From NCBI GenBank assembly GCA_029215795.1, contig JARDYH010000002.1, forward strand, positions 278,760,310 through 278,824,309: a DNA stretch of 64,000 bases, read 5' to 3'. A program made the position numbers and the translations under genes. Within the stretch, counting starts at the first letter, position 1, and the number at the start of each line of letters is the position of its first letter. Shown one piece after another: positions 1 to 10,662 of the stretch. The stretch is from Anniella stebbinsi (lineage: Eukaryota > Chordata > Lepidosauria > Squamata > Anniellidae). The notes beneath the pieces were generated by a model. The model saw nothing but the letters and a program-made list of their open reading frames with translations, had not been told where the DNA came from and searched no databases.

Positions 1-911
1 GGATTCAAAAGAAAATGCCTGTGTTCCTCAGTCTGAAATGATACAGTGCATTCGAGACTCTCCAATCTCATTACCACATCATTTTGCCAAGCCACACTGT
101 TAGGGCTTATTGTGAAAGACCCCGTTGAAATATCTTGTCAGGGTTGCTATACGTAAAACTTCATAGCCGACTGAAGGTAACCCTCATGCAGGAAAAAGAA
201 ACCATGTTCACCATGAGATGGAAAAAATGATAGGCCTGTTCACACAAATGGCCTCCTCCTGCATTCATGACCATGTTAGTGGGGAGCATCCCCAGCAGCT
301 GCGCATTCTGTGTCAGTGTGAAGGAGCCCTACACACATACAGCGGTAGGCACAGAGCAGCTCTTCCACATGGGTGAGAATCCTGGGTAATCAACATTTCA
401 ACTCAAATGGAGGAGCTCCTATTGTGGACTCCTTCACACTGCCCCCCCTTCCTGGTGCATGTGCCAGGGCCAGGGTGGGAGGCTGCTGACTACTCCATGT
501 GAAAATGCCACATGGGGAGGGGAGTGAGTGTTGTTTGTTTGCTGCTAGCTTCTCAGCATACATCAAAACAAACACTAGTATAAATTTCACATGTGATGGT
601 GCATATTGTTTTCCTACATGGATGCTATAACGCTTTTAGAAGAATGTCATGGACGAAGCAGCCCCCATTCATGAGGCATCCCATCCCTAGGCCTAATCTA
701 CCTCATAGAGTTTTTGGAAGGACAAATGAATTATCTAGAAAGCGCTTTATCCATTGAAAAAACACTATAGAAATGAAGGGGGAAAATATTTTTCAGAATA
801 GGTGATGAACTTTAGAAAGTCATTTGCAAAAGAAGATCATAAATGTCACTTTGGGCTAAAAGGAATATCAAAGAAGACTAGAAAGCTAATGATGAAGTTA
901 CTGAATTATGA
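1..911. other. 5' flank, no gene recognised
   Basis: I see no exon with splice signals, no RNA gene and no clear repeat family in this stretch. The only open frames are short and look like chance. It lies upstream of the RBP4-type gene and may hold distal regulatory sites that cannot be recognised by eye. Confidence 0.5.
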
Positions 912-1030
912 CTGGCAATGTCCTAGGTTCATATCTTGCCTATAATATTAACTCATTAGGTGGTCTTAGACAAGCCACTTCCTCTGAGCCTCCATCATCT
1001 GCAATTTAGGGATAATATTAACTTAGGCAG
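912..1030 (+). repeat. MIR-like SINE fragment
   Basis: The run around 968-1012 (ACAAGCCACTTCCTCTGAGC, then CATCTGCAATTTAGGGATAA) closely follows the core of mammalian-wide interspersed repeat (CORE-SINE) sequences: caagtcacttaacctctctgagcc and then catctgtaaaatggggataa. The copy is diverged and truncated, as expected for a family shared by all amniotes. Confidence 0.6.
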
Positions 1031-1170
1031 GATCTACATTACTGTTTTAAAATGGTTTATAACAGTAGTGACAACTATTGGGGCCCAGGACACACTCCAT
1101 ATACAGTTTCCAAACTGTTTTCAAAGTGTCATATCCTGCTTGGTGTACACCTGGCCTTACTGTATAGCTG

Positions 1171-1296
1171 CCTTTCCCAACCTGGCACCTTCCAGATGTG
1201 CTGGACTGTAACCTTCATCATCCCCAGCCAGTCTGGCAGGACATCATGGGAGTTGTAGTCCAACACATCTGGAGGGAAACAGATTGGGGAAGACTG
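1171..1296. repeat. Palindromic MITE (CTACAACTCCCA family), copy 1
   Basis: This is an imperfect inverted repeat. The left arm has CAACCTGGCACCTTCCAGAT and the right arm has GTAGTCCAACACATCTGGAG followed by GATTGGGGAAG. The same palindrome recurs at 2851-2958, 3091-3215, 28319-28410, 29490-29630 and 31224-31346. It is a non-autonomous DNA-transposon-like family. I cannot name the superfamily from this copy. Confidence 0.65.
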
Positions 1297-1714
1297 AACT
1301 AGTGAATAATGTTCTGCCCTAAGAGAGTGAAGTCTAATTATTTTTTATAGAGGCAGAAAGAACTCACAAACAAAAACCACCAGAAAGGATTGTCTGTTAG
1401 AATCCCAGCATTGGGCCAAACTTGCCTCCTCAGCCTTGCGTTTTTTTCGGTCTGTGTTATACAAACTAGAGAAGCATCATCTGGTCTAAACAACCCAGAG
1501 AGGATCATGAGTTTGCAATGCACCACCTGCAAAGCCAGCCGCCGAGATCAAAGATCACTCCAGCTCCCTCTGCCTCCCTTCTGCAGAGTTATGCAAGGAC
1601 TTTGTTGTGAGAAGAGCTCGAGTAGCAGCTGGAATTGATCAAACTCTTGTCTCTTGCCACCTCCCCCTAACAATATTGATCTTTTGCTTGCTGGGTTTAG
1701 CAAAGAACTCCTCC
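1297..1714. other. Proximal upstream region of the RBP4-type gene
   Basis: No coding exon or repeat was recognised. The stretch leads into the C-rich block and TATA box that mark the promoter of the downstream lipocalin gene. Confidence 0.4.
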
Positions 1715-1766
1715 CCCCGCGCCCCGCCCCCCCCCGCCCCCCACCTACCCACCCAGTGCTATAAAA
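1715..1766 (+). promoter_or_regulatory. C/GC-rich block and TATA box of the RBP4-type gene
   Basis: A C-rich stretch (about 1715-1750, with CCCCGCCCC-like GC boxes) is followed by TATAAAA at 1760-1766. Transcription would start near 1790. The translation start is at 2123. An acceptor-like TTGCAG ends at 2107, so part of the 5' untranslated region may be spliced, as in RBP4 genes with a non-coding first exon. The matching donor is not certain; CG|GTGATT near 1879 is one weak candidate. A TATA promoter suits a strongly expressed tissue-specific secreted protein. Confidence 0.6.
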
Positions 1767-2122
1767 CACATACCTCCCCCCTACTTCCCCTCCCATTTGT
1801 AGTGGAGCCTGGCTGTTTGGATCTACATTACTCCCAGACGGACAAGAATTCTCTTCAGTTCTTTGAGCCCCACTTCTCGGTGATTCTAGCTCTTATTGCT
1901 GAAAGAAGATAGCAGCTTGGAGACCCACGCATGCCCGCCCCTCCACAGAGGGGTCATTTTACAAGGCTTTTAGGGCCATCCCCTACCCCTTCCAGCTTCA
2001 CCCTCCCAATACTTTAAAGAATGTGTCATCCACCCTTTCCTTCAGAGTGTGTTCAGAGACCCTTCCTTGTCTTCTCTATTACAATTGACATTTCATATTG
2101 GTTGCAGGCACACAGCACCACA

Positions 2123-2254
2123 ATGGGTCGCTCAAGGGGAATCCGTGCCTGGCTGCTGCTGGTGGCCCTGGCATTCCTGGCCGGCACATGCCAAGCACAG
2201 CGCGACTGCCGAGTGAGAAATTTCAAAGTGCAGCAAAACTTTGACAAGTACCAG
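2123..2254 (+). CDS. RBP4-type gene, coding exon 1
   Basis: Codons 1-44: signal peptide and the N-terminal segment up to DKYQ, ending in phase 0 at CAG|GTAGGT. I chose the ATG at 2123 because it begins the signal peptide directly after an acceptor-like site. An upstream in-frame ATG at 2021 would place a long unrelated leader before the signal peptide. Confidence 0.9.
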
Positions 2255-5200
2255 GTAGGTGTTTCAGCCCCTCTTTCTTTCTCTGACAGTCCCTGCGTGT
2301 CAATATTGTAACCTGCCTGTAATTCACTCTTTTTGGATTGCAGTTCCTAGCATGATCAGAGCAGAAAGCATCCAGCTGTATCTATCATGACAAAAACCCT
2401 GCTGGGCATCATAACATAAAAATTTAGCCTGAAATACGAATACCTACAACATAGAGAAAGGAAGTCTAGTGCTCACCACTTCTTTCTCTCCAGGGCAGAG
2501 CAAAGGAGAAGAGGAAGAGGACTTGTTTTATAAACTATAAAGCAAAGACTTGGGACTATGCTTAGATTCTTTAGCTTTGATTGTATTTTCATCAATTCAT
2601 TAACCAGATCAGTACCGTGAAAAGGCTAAGAACAGTGACGTTCTTTCTGTAAAGAATACAGAAATCCTCTTTTGACTCCAATGCCCCTCAATTCCTGAGA
2701 GGCTGCCTCCTTGGCCTGTGTAACTGGAGCTTAATCTTATAAACTATAAAAAGATATATTATAAAAACTGGACATCACTGATTTAAATGTAAGAAAACAT
2801 AATCGAGATTGAAAGATCTCTTGTTCTGCCTAGCATTTCATGTTCTACCTCAGTCTTCCCCAACTTGGTGCCCTCTAAATATTTTGGACTACTACTCCCA
2901 TCAGCCCAGGGATGACTAGGGATGCTGGGAGTTGTAGTCCAAAACATGTGGCAGGCACATGTTCTCCCTTATGGATCTCTCCACTGGGGCAATGGAAGCC
3001 AAACCACGCAGTGTTTGTGATCTGATGCCAGCATCAATGTTTACACAACATCCTTGCTTTCAATGCTACCTCTGTGCAAATGACATCCAAGTCCAGCCTT
3101 CCCCAACTTGGTGCACTCCAGATATCTTGGACTACTACTCCCTCTATCCCCAACCACTGGCCGATGGAAGTTGCAGTCCAAAATCTCTGGAGATTGCCAC
3201 ACTGGAGAAGGCTGCCTCTATCCTGAGCTGTCCCTCTCACTCCAGGTCAAATCTCCTGCTGGCTTTCTGATCCTTCTTTCTACTTTTTATGCATCATCAT
3301 CATCTCAACGACTGTAGTTCTCATCTTTCCTCCCAAGCCCTCCTCACCCCCAGTGACCTTTTTAGCACCCACTGGCTGGGTTCAGGCAACACGATAAGCA
3401 AAAGGTTGCTTAATTAGGCAATTGTCTGTTGTGTTGCTTATTGTGTCGTCTGGCGGGAAATGGACAACTGAGGGTGTGTTATTTTTCTGAAATAAGCATC
3501 GGAGAAAAACAATGGGCTGCTCTGTTGATTATCCAGACACCTGTTGCTTCGTGTGTCATCTGGTGGGCTCTGTTGTCAGCCCATAGAGTCTTCCAGCAAG
3601 AGTTGCTGAAAGTGCCCTGGCCTCTCTGCTGCAGTCGGCACAACTTGCAATGGCTGCTGGGATAGGACCGGGAGGACTGAGGGAGGAGGGAGGGAGGAGC
3701 AGTGTCTGGCCAGAATGTCACTCAAGTGCTGCGTTGGCTATTAACGTACTCGATGGGAGCCTCAGCTTCAGAACAGTAGTGGGGCAACATGTCATCTGGG
3801 GAGTACTTACGCAATAACGCACTGTCCGTTGACTATTCCCTCCTCTGTTGCCTAAAGTGTCATCCAAACGCAGCCACCCTGTTGAACAAGCAAGTAGCCT
3901 GGGCTTCATCTTTGTCTCCACTCTCTCATCTATTCCTCATATTGAGTCCGTTGACAATCCATGTCACTTCTCCCTTTACAACAGGGGTGCACAATCTTTT
4001 TGGCTCAGAGGCCTGCATGTGATGCTGGCTTGGCAGTTGGGAGCTGCACATGTGCATCTGCACACATGCACTTATAAACACATGCATGCACACACACAGG
4101 TACATGTCCCAGCAATCCCCTTTCCTTGCTAGAAGGCTTTCTGCCCCTCAATTTACTTCCTACTTTTGTTTGATTAAATTGTGTTGCTAACTCTATAACT
4201 TGGGGACAGATTGCAGCAGCCACAATCCCAGCAGGTTGCACTTGTATTTCCTTCCCTCACATTGCATCTCCTTTTAACCTCTTTTTTCTAAGCAGGCCTG
4301 ATAAAAATATTCCTTCTCCTTCTGCAGTACACCGGAGTCTGGTATGCCATAGCCAAGAAAGACCCAGAAGGATTGTTTCTTCGGGACAATGTGGTAGCCC
4401 GTTTTTTTGTTGATGAGTATGGGAATATGAATGCTACTGCCAAGGGTAGAGTGCAACTCATGAAGTGAGTCAACTAGCCTCTTTCTGTTTCTGCTGCTTC
4501 CCTCACAGCAGGGCCAGCTCTACCATTAGGCTGGGTGAAGTGGCTGCTTAGGGCAGCTGAATAAGGGTATTATGGAATGGCAGCAAGTCATTCATTTGTA
4601 AAATGTATTATTGTTGTATTTTTACTGCCAAGGTGGGGTACAGGTGCTTGTAGGTTTTTTGCCTCAAGTGCCAAAATAAGTTGATTACTCAAGGCCTTGG
4701 GTACTATCAGGGCCAGCCCTACCATTAGACAGAGAGATGCAGTCACCTCAGGTAGCAGATGAAGGGCAGTGTATGTGTGTGTGGGGGGGCAGCAGCTCCA
4801 CGGGTGCTCCACTCTGTTGGAGGACAGAACTGTGCATTCCATGTGCCCTCTAAGCTCATCTGCTATCCTCTGGTCAGATTGAGAATGTTGTCCCATCACC
4901 AGAGTTGAATAAGATCCACCTGCCTGTCCAATTGGCTTCTGTTGGTGGAATTGGGAGGCACCATCTTGTCCTGCACCTCCAACAGCAAAATGTTTGGGTC
5001 TGGACCTGGGTACTATGCTCCCTTGATTCTGGGTTGGGGTTGAAGGCACCATTTACTGCTCCACCGGGCACAGCTGCATGTCTTCAGCATCCCTGCTACA
5101 TAGGATCTTGGATATCTCTATTACTTACGTATTTGTCCTGTTTCCTCCCATTTGTAAGCACAAGCACCCCCTCATATTGCTCATTTCTACAAGGCTGACT

Positions 5201-8200
5201 GCATCCACCTCTCTCCCTCTTTTCAGTAACTGGGTCGTGTGTGCTGACATGATTGGCGAATTCCAAGACACAGAGGATCCTGCCAAATTCATGATGAACT
5301 ATTATGGTCTGGCAGCCTATCTCCAGACAGGAAGTGAGTCCACATTTATCAACTTTTTTAGCATAGGAAAAAAACCCAACAGCACAATCTTAGACACGTC
5401 TGCATAGATGTACATTTCAATTGAGTTCAGTGGGGCTTACTCCCAGGGTATAGGATTGCAGCCTCCGATGTATCAAATAGGCAATGTACTTTCTGGCAAA
5501 GGTCATGTCCTCATTTGCCTCCATAACATACTCAGAAATAATTTGCTTTTTTTTTAATGGTTTGCTTTTTTTCTTTTTCTAGAGATCAAAATTTACTTTG
5601 CTTAGGCTATCGAGGGAAGACTTTATGGCTGCTTGAACTTTCTCTTTTAGTTTGATTGGAGAGTTCACCTGTCACTAACTCAGGTCTGGCGTATGCATGC
5701 ATCAGAATGAGGTAGCAGAATGCTTGGGTGGTGGAATCGACTCACTGAATGGACTCAGTGAAGGGAGCTCAATTTTGAATGCTCCCCTGTGTTAAAAACT
5801 CCCTGAAAACACAAAAGTGGTACAGTAGAAAATTGCTGTGTTAGAAACTCCTGCCCTACTAGCTTTTAATTTTCAGGGACTTGGTTATGTGCTTGGGAGC
5901 ATTCAAAAGTTATATCTCAACCTGTCATCTGGAGTGGCACCTCATTCTCATACATATGTAGATCCCACATTATAGACATATTGATATTGGGTTCCATTCT
6001 TCTGTTTCCCATTTAGAGAACAGAGCATCCTTCACTTTTGACTTGATGCTTATGTCAAATTCTGCTACATGGGGAAGAACCAATTTTCAGATTGATTTTA
6101 GTTTACTTTGTGTTGATAGTGCTGTACCTAAAACAGTCAAAATATGAACCTCCAAATGTAGAGGGAAGATTTGATGGAACCCCAGTGATCTGTAATATTT
6201 GCTTTAACATTTAAAAAAGGGAGAATGAATGGATGATAGATGAACGAAGGGAAGAGGGGGATGTGTATGATCTTCTGCTTATGTGTGTGCTTGTGTGAAT
6301 TGATGTGTGTGTGAGAGAGGCCGTTTCTGCACCAGGCTGTTTGCCTGGGATGGCCCCCAGCTGGTCCCTATGCGCCGATGGTGTGTATTAGGTACTTCCA
6401 GGATCTCCCTCCCTCCCTCTACACCCCTATTGTGTAGAAAGTGCCAGAGAGAGGGGGAGGGAGAGAGAATGAATGGAAGAATATTAATAGATAATAGATG
6501 AATGAAGGGAAGAAAGGGTGTTTGTGTGTATATGAGAGAATGAAGAGAAGATGAATAGATGGATGAAAGAGGGAATGCTTGTATGCTTGTGTGAATGGAT
6601 GTATGTGGGTGCTTCTACAAGAGCGATTTAAAGCTGTTTCAAGGCACATAATTTTTTTTACCTCCACATGAACGGAGCGCAAATTGGGGGTTGAGGCGCG
6701 TTTTCTCTCCGATTATGCGCATTTCGCATTCGCGTTAAATAGCGAGTTTTAATTTACCGCGGCCGTTAAAGCGCCTTATGACCATGTAAACAAGTGATTC
6801 TCCGCATCTCAACAACTTTAAAGCGCATTTCACACAGCCGGTAATGCGCTTCACCGCCTGTCGTTTATTGGAATTAGGTGTAAAAGCGATCGTGAGAAGA
6901 TGCGCATAATCGGGCAACCAGACGTCAAGCTGAATTCTTGTAAAGGGGACTTAAGAAAAGGGACTATCCCAAACACTCTGGCTTTTCCTCCACACCCATT
7001 TTTGCCTCTGCCTCTGCACGCCACCATTGGTATGTGGGCTCCCAGCCACTTTTCCACAATGAAAGGTGGCCCTCCCTGCCTGAAACTATTGCCAACCTCT
7101 GCTTTAACTTAACTAGAAAGTCCCTCCAGGAGGGTTTCTCTCACGCTTCCTCTGTGATGGACATTTAGATGGAAGATCGGATGGAACTCTGATGAACCGT
7201 GACCGTTGTCCAGTGAGTGTTGAGCAGTGATGGTGTTTGTGAGATATGCCCAATCAGTGCCTGTATGAAGGGATATTTATGCTATCTGTTAACATAGAAT
7301 AAGCATGGGACAAGGGCTTTCCTTGATTCAGCAACAACCTGTTGATTATTCATATTTATAATTTTCACCCTCCACCTTATTATTGAGAATTTTCAGATTC
7401 CTTTACCCATAAAAAGCTTATGCCACAATAGATCCATTGGGGGGCGGGGGCTTCAACTGGCTAACTCTGGAATTTGTAACATATCTCTCTTTGGGGGAAG
7501 TAATTTCCCTCCTTTTTTTCTTCAACTGTGAATAAGTGTTCAACCTTTGGCTGCAACGAAATCAAAATATCCAGCTTCCCAAGGACTCAAGAGTCCAAAG
7601 GGCCACTGTCCTTATCTATGTCTTTATGTTAAACATTAAATACTTGAGTTTGGTGAATCCCTTGTACTGGATGTTTTCAAATGGTAGTTCTGCAGGATGC
7701 CTCTTCCTGTGAAGGAAGAAGCTCTAAAAAGTAGCTACCTCTTTTTGATGGCTTGGAACAGGGCTGGCTGTACAGGTAGTCAGCAGATGCTTGTGTGTGG
7801 GGGACAACATTCCACCTGAGCCCCTAACTGTTCCTCTGTCTTGGAGGACAGAACTGTGCATGCCTTTCTGCCTGGCCTACTGCCATTAATGTCAGGGGGC
7901 GGAGAGGGGAGGGAGCCATTTTGTCCTTTACCTCAAGCAAAAGACAAGATATCTTGCGCTGGCCGTAGTTTGAAGAGAGAGTGCTACCCAACATTTATTT
8001 ATTTGTGGATCACAGGGGCCTTTTCACATATTATGAAATGACAAATCTGGGCATACCAGTTGCCAATTAAAGTACACTCAACAGTGGGCTTATTTATGTA
8101 TGTGGTACATGTTTGTCTAAACAGATCCCCATTCAATTATGCCAATTCATTTTTTTTTTACACTTACATTTTTAATATACACTTAAAACATCTAAGCTAA

Positions 8201-9729
8201 AATGTATATCTAAAGAAACAGGGGAAGTACGTATTTAAACCAATTCAAACCAAGTGATCACCCCTCTCCAGCCATTCAATGCAGCCCATAACAATTGCAC
8301 CAAAAAGCAGGAAGCTTCAAAGCCCAGGGTAAGCAATGTGAGTTCCCCTTAATGTAGACGCTTTCTGTATTTTTAAATGTCTGAATGGCAATGGGTCATC
8401 TTTTTCACCTTGTATTGAAAACACAGATTGTCAGGTTTTCCATCTTTCCAAAGAACAATTATCATTTCATAGAAAAATAAAATGTGAAACAGCCTTTAAA
8501 ATGCACAGCAGTGAGACTGAGTTTTCTTGATTTTCTTATGGTTTCTCCTAGATGATCCTCACTGGGTAATGACCACTGATTATACGAACTACGCTTTACA
8601 CTACTCCTGCCGTACCCTCAATGCTGATGGTACTTGTGCTGATAGCTACTCCTTTGTGTTCTCTCGGTCCCTGCTTGGGCTATCTCCATTTGCCCAAAGA
8701 ATTGTCAGGCAAAAGCAAACAGAACTCTGCTTAGAAAGACAATACAGGCGGATACTTCATGATGGTAAGGCATTTTTCACTAGAATTTTATAGAAGAGCT
8801 GGATCAGGGTGGCTGGGTAGAAAAGGGGCAATTGGAAACCCAAGCCAGATTCAAGGGTTTGTGGCTCTGAACAACTTGGGGCCATATCTACACCAGGGAT
8901 TTATCCCGGGGTTGTCCCCAGGTCATCCCTGTGCATCCACATGACGCACAGGGGATCCCGGGGACACCCTAAGGACGATCCTGGGATAACCCAGAGATAG
9001 CAGAAACCGGGGATATCCTGGTTTTTCCGCTGTCCCAGGTCCTAAAACGGGCACAGAGCTGCGAGGAGTGGCTCTGTGCCCATGGGGGTGGGGGGAAAGC
9101 AATTTTGCCATCCCCAGGATGGCGGCGGGGGTTGGGGGCGTTGGGAGCATTTTTTTTACTTACCTTTCCTGTGGATCGGGGTCACGCGGCTCCTCTTCAT
9201 TTTTTTAAAAATACAAGAAACAGACTGGCAAAGTTTCGTCAAAATATTTGCCAGCATTGAGAAGTTCAATACGTTTAATTATGCCGTATTATTTCTATGA
9301 CCCCGTTCGCGCACAACAGCAGTAGCAGGGGGGTTGGCAGGGACCACATGCATCATGTGGGCTGTGTGTTGTCCACCTTTTATCTAGACCCTGATGGATT
9401 AATGTATTTTAAAGAGTTGCATAGAAAGGGAATTCTATCAGTTCTGACTTCTGTCACAACAGGATTGTAATTTGGCAACTCTTGATATGAGAACAAAAAG
9501 ATGAAGAAGCAATTGGTAATGTTCCTTACCATGGTGAGAGTTAAACTGATACACAAGGCTCGCCTAATTTCACATATTGATTTGAACCAGCCTGCCGGTT
9601 CTTTGGCTACAAACTTTTCTAGCACTATATTATTACAACTACAATGTTGCCTTGATTTTCTAATGTTGGTTTAGAAATTTTCATCAGCGCTTTCTTATTG
9701 TCTGTTTTCTTTTAGGAAACTGTCATTAA
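2123..9729 (+). CDS. RBP4-type lipocalin (plasma retinol-binding protein 4 or close paralogue), 5 coding exons
   Basis: Joined exons 2123-2254, 4328-4464, 5227-5333, 8552-8764 and 9716-9729 give 200 residues; human RBP4 has 201. Every junction is GT-AG and the phases agree. The protein is a secreted extracellular lipocalin. A hydrophobic signal peptide (1-25, ending CQA) precedes mature QRDC. The lipocalin GxW motif is at 47-49 and a TDY motif at 134-136. All six RBP4 disulphide cysteines are present. The retinol-pocket block KKDPEGLFL is intact. By eye the mature part is about 68% identical to human RBP4, low for this conserved protein. Transthyretin-contact positions differ: N114, Y116, A120, Y121 and T124 stand where RBP4 has K89, W91, S95, F96 and K99. 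A new N-glycosylation sequon sits at 79-81. The C-terminus ends soon after the last cysteine, as in birds. Location next to FFAR4, tail to tail, fits RBP4. It may be the orthologue or a tandem paralogue. Confidence 0.93.
2851..3215. repeat. Two palindromic MITE copies in intron 1 (2851-2958 and 3091-3215)
   Basis: Both repeat the CCCCAACTTGGTGC start and the ACTACTCCC core seen at 1171-1296, and close with an inverted arm (GTTGTAGTCCAAAACATG in the first). The rest of intron 1 (2255-4327) shows no exon-like segment. Confidence 0.6.
3370..3870. repeat. MITE-like palindromic sequence in intron 1
   Basis: GGTTCAGGCAACACGATAAGC near 3379 meets inverted or related motifs downstream (TTGTGTTGCTTATTGTGTCG near 3429, and GTGTCATCCAAACGCAG near 3859). 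It resembles the frequent 'gttcagacaacac' palindromes elsewhere in this window. Boundaries are uncertain. Confidence 0.35.
4328..4464 (+). CDS. RBP4-type gene, coding exon 2
   Basis: Begins after TTCTGCAG and ends before GTGAGT. It carries the GxW motif, the DPEGLF pocket strand and the NAT sequon, and ends with two bases of codon 90. Confidence 0.92.
4500..5060. repeat. Interspersed repeat fragments in intron 2
   Basis: Two starts of the same phrase (AGGGCCAGCTCTACCATTAG near 4510 and AGGGCCAGCCCTACCATTAG near 4709) and the phrase TTGGAGGACAGAACTGTGCA near 4816 recur near 7757 and 7843 in intron 3. This is a dispersed family that I cannot name. A long minus-strand open frame here is not gene-like. 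Confidence 0.45.
5227..5333 (+). CDS. RBP4-type gene, coding exon 3
   Basis: Begins after TTTTCAG and ends before GTGAGT. It encodes the NWVVCADM strand and the EF-loop region (residues 114-124), where most of the transthyretin-contact substitutions lie. Confidence 0.92.
5381..5466. repeat. Palindromic MITE (CAATCCTATGCA / TTGAGTTCAATGGGG family)
   Basis: AGCACAATCTTAGACACG opens it, GAGTTCAGTGGGGCTTACTC lies in the middle and TATAGGATTGCAGCCTC closes it as the inverted end. Related copies lie at 29706-29785, 32363-32442, 32691-32780, 46671-46764, 47621-47710 and 54433-54580. Confidence 0.6.
6611..6952. repeat. CpG/GCGC-rich interspersed element, copy 1
   Basis: About 340 bp in intron 3, homologous along its length to 63609-63964. 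Shared phrases include GAGCGCAAATTGGG, TCTCTCCGATTATGCGCAT and GCGAGTTTTA. The ends are inverted: CTTCTACAAGAG on the left, TTCTTGTAAAGGGGAC on the right. It is dense in TGCGCA and GCGC motifs, unlike the AT-rich surroundings. It is probably a non-autonomous DNA transposon. Confidence 0.65.
6953..8551 (+). other. Rest of intron 3, RBP4-type gene
   Basis: No exon-like segment was recognised. Repeat fragments related to intron 2 lie near 7757-7990. The region 5467-6610 before the GCGC element is likewise without coding signal and holds low-complexity (GAATG/ATGAATG)-rich sequence near 6225-6580. Confidence 0.45.
8552..8764 (+). CDS. RBP4-type gene, coding exon 4
   Basis: Begins after TCTCCTAG and ends before GTAAGG. 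It encodes residues from HW through the [13 protein letters not shown] signature and the C-terminal helix IVRQKQ. The usual RBP4 motif DPNGLPP is changed to a SLLGLSP form. Confidence 0.93.
8878..9395. repeat. Possible MITE in intron 4
   Basis: A G/C-rich block with inverted phrases (TTTATCCCGGGGTTGTCCCC near 8900 against GGGATCCCGGGGACACCC near 8951) begins at GGGGCCATATCTACACC. A weakly inverted end TTATCTAGACCCTG lies near 9380. Boundaries and superfamily are uncertain. Confidence 0.35.
9716..9729 (+). CDS. RBP4-type gene, terminal coding exon
   Basis: A short exon after TTTTAG completes the GNCH end and a TAA stop at 9727-9729. The cysteine is the last disulphide residue of RBP4. Fourteen coding bases alone would be missed by ORF searches; phase and homology support it. 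Confidence 0.85.
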
Positions 9730-10041
9730 GAAGAAAGGGAACCATTCTATAGTTGTAAAGTTTATAAACTAACTGTTATGTGGGAAGTCCTTCAAACAGA
9801 TTCATTTTAATTTTGAATATGAATATATTCAACACAAGCATATTGCTTGTGTTGTAAACATGTATTTGTGCATGCAAGTTACATAATGAGCATGTTGTAT
9901 AAGCTAAACATTATATAACTGCATTGTTTAGATTTATAAATCCAAATTGTAGTAACTTGAGTAATCCCTTATTTTGATTTTGGGGTTGAACTGCTGAAGT
10001 TTTTCCAAGTTACCAATCTTAGGTTTTGAAGTTTGCTTTAA

Positions 10042-10052
10042 AATAAAATAAA
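10042..10052 (+). terminator. Poly(A) signals of the RBP4-type gene
   Basis: Two overlapping AATAAA hexamers (10042-10047 and 10047-10052) lie about 315 bases after the stop codon. They give a short 3' untranslated region, as usual for RBP4-class genes. Confidence 0.65.
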
Positions 10053-10662
10053 TAATGCAAAGTACGTATTTTGTGGTTTGTTTTTTCAACAAATCGTTTG
10101 AATGCAATGGCATTAAATGCTCCCCCACCCCAAACTGAAGCAATGGCTTGAAATTTCATAAGTGATCCACAGATGCTGTCGTACGGGCGCAAACTCGCTG
10201 ACTCAATGGCAGCCTGCCCAAGGGTCATGCATTTCTCCCATGCCAATGGCCACAGGGCAGTGCCCTCTGATGATCCTGTACACATTCTGCACTGAACACT
10301 CCAAGAGGTATTGACTCCATGTTGCTACAATCACCAAGGCAGCTGCAGCTGGCTTAGAGCAGTAGTGATAGTGCCAGGCATGCAGCTGTTTTCTTCCAAT
10401 CTAGTGGGGCCAATGACAACCAGAAGGCCCGAGATGTAAAAGCTTCATTAAACCAGGTAGAACTAAAATCCGAATAAGCAGGGAAAGAACGTGGCTGCAC
10501 ACTGGAAATCTCCTCTGTTCGTATTACATTGAATGAGGGTGTGGGGTGTGATTTCAAGCAGTAAGTATTCTGTGTGGTTTTCAAATTTTCATTTAATCGA
10601 AATTTTCTTGTGCCGTCTTTGTGTTTACTGGAAAATGAAGTTGGTGCCATCAAACACAGAAT

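Noticed and set aside
4588..5052. A 154-codon minus-strand open frame in RBP4-type intron 2
   Set aside because: It overlaps a dispersed repeat and has no recognisable domain or splice context.
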